This document shows positions 63,476 through 64,000 of a stretch of DNA of 64,000 bases, one piece after another. The position numbers and the translations under genes were made by a program. The stretch is from the NCBI GenBank assembly GCA_021815405.1, contig JAKAGV010000007.1, forward strand, positions 117,888-181,887. The letters run 5' to 3'. This DNA is from Bacteroidota bacterium. Its GTDB lineage: Bacteria > Bacteroidota > Ignavibacteria > Ignavibacteriales > Ignavibacteriaceae. Position 1 is the stretch's first letter, and the number at the start of each line of letters is the position of its first letter. The notes under the pieces are model-generated. The model had not been told where the DNA came from. It searched no databases and was given only the letters and a program-made list of their open reading frames with translations.

Positions 63476-64000
63476 ATGAAAATTTCTTTTATAGAACCTC
63501 GTACAGAATTAAAAGCTTATATTAAAAGTATCTGGGTATTTGAAAGTCAGTTTGGTATGCCGTTAAAGGATATGAATCTTGCTGCGCCGAATGGCTGCCC
63601 GAAATTAATTATTAATTATGAAAATAATATTACTTCTTTTGTTGAAGGCAGATCAAGTGAAAGCAGGGAATGCGGTATATATTTTTCCGGGAACAGAGAT
63701 ATTCCAGTGCACATCAGTACATCGGAAAAGAAAACCGGATTTATAGGGATTGAATTTCTTCCGTACGGAGGTTATCCTATTCTCGGAATCCCAATGTTGG
63801 AAACAGCTAACCATCTTTTCACAATTGAAGAACTCTTGGGAAAAGTGGGTAGAAATCTGAGGGAAGTACTTTATAATTTAGAAAATACATATGATAAAAT
63901 ATGCTTCATACAGGCTAAGATGATAGAAATGATTTGTAAAAGAAATCTTCAAAGTGAAATTGTTAAATATTGTGTTGATACTTTAAAAATTACTAACGGA
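63476..64000 (+). CDS. AraC-family regulator, N-terminal part (cut by window end)
   Basis: 175 codons run open from the ATG at 63476 to the window end. The sequence begins with a ligand-binding-type domain of the DUF6597 kind: IEPRTELKAYIKSIWVFES, PNGCPKLIINYEN, and IGIEFLPYGGYPILG (about 101-115). Such domains are followed by an AraC helix-turn-helix pair, which would lie outside the window. It may act on the VOC gene in front or on unseen downstream genes. The assignment rests on the N-terminal pattern only. Confidence 0.65.
   Translation, partial: MKISFIEPRTELKAYIKSIWVFESQFGMPLKDMNLAAPNGCPKLIINYENNITSFVEGRSSESRECGIYFSGNRDIPVHISTSEKKTGFIGIEFLPYGGYPILGIPMLETANHLFTIEELLGKVGRNLREVLYNLENTYDKICFIQAKMIEMICKRNLQSEIVKYCVDTLKITNG

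Overview
The window is AT-rich and looks like a chromosomal piece of an Ignavibacteria-type bacterium (Bacteroidota/Chlorobi superphylum). The main evidence is four secreted proteins that end in the type IX secretion (T9SS) type A sorting domain (NYPNPFNPST...KKMLLLK style). A PorV/PorQ-family outer-membrane protein, a CarboxypepD_reg/TonB-dependent receptor and scattered palindromic intergenic repeats fit the same group. Taxonomy is inferred from protein style only. No rRNA, tRNA or CRISPR array was recognised.

Layout. 1-3020 (-): two-subunit xanthine dehydrogenase, with the molybdenum subunit cut by the window edge. 3530-7750 (+): giant beta-helix/cohesin-like/dockerin-like T9SS protein. 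7856-8723: 37-aa membrane peptide and a convergent SDR. 9133-12367 (+): SGNH protein, acyl carrier protein and MBOAT, a DltD/DltC/DltB-like O-acylation cassette without its adenylating enzyme. 12554-14701: poorly conserved secreted protein, a decayed lipoprotein gene and palindromes. 14702-16902 (-): hydrolase and MFS exporter. 17080-25713 (-): tightly packed eight-gene operon with two DltA-like adenylating enzymes, GNAT, ACP, SDR, acyl ligase, LuxE and LuxC. 26133-29660 (-): nitrogen operon with P-II protein, porin, Amt and a small membrane protein. 30189-30559: remnant of an IS630-type transposase.

31392-33242 (+) is a SurA-like chaperone. 33454-53628 (+) reads as one carbohydrate-utilisation locus. 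A membrane-anchored solute-binding protein, a histidine kinase and a sigma-54 activator form a sensory module. They are followed by a -24/-12-like promoter, an SGLT-type sugar symporter, a tiny coupled ORF, a TonB receptor, a large T9SS surface protein, a PorV-like protein, a starch-module-like T9SS protein, a six-hairpin glycosidase and a GH66 dextranase-like enzyme. No SusD is seen. The natural reading is capture and cleavage of an alpha-glucan such as dextran, uptake by Na+ symport, and control by sugar sensing through sigma-54.

53784-58370 is the most unusual part. A DinB polymerase gene and the N-terminal half of a DnaE-type polymerase alpha subunit lie on the minus strand, and the C-terminal half of DnaE lies divergently on the plus strand. 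The two halves together make a near-complete enzyme, and the break falls in a linker of the palm domain, which suggests an inversion. The segment looks richer in G+C than its surroundings. 58347-64000 holds a DUF72 protein, a Uup-like ABC-F protein, an archaeal/eukaryotic-type prolyl-tRNA synthetase, a VOC protein and the start of an AraC-type regulator cut by the window end.
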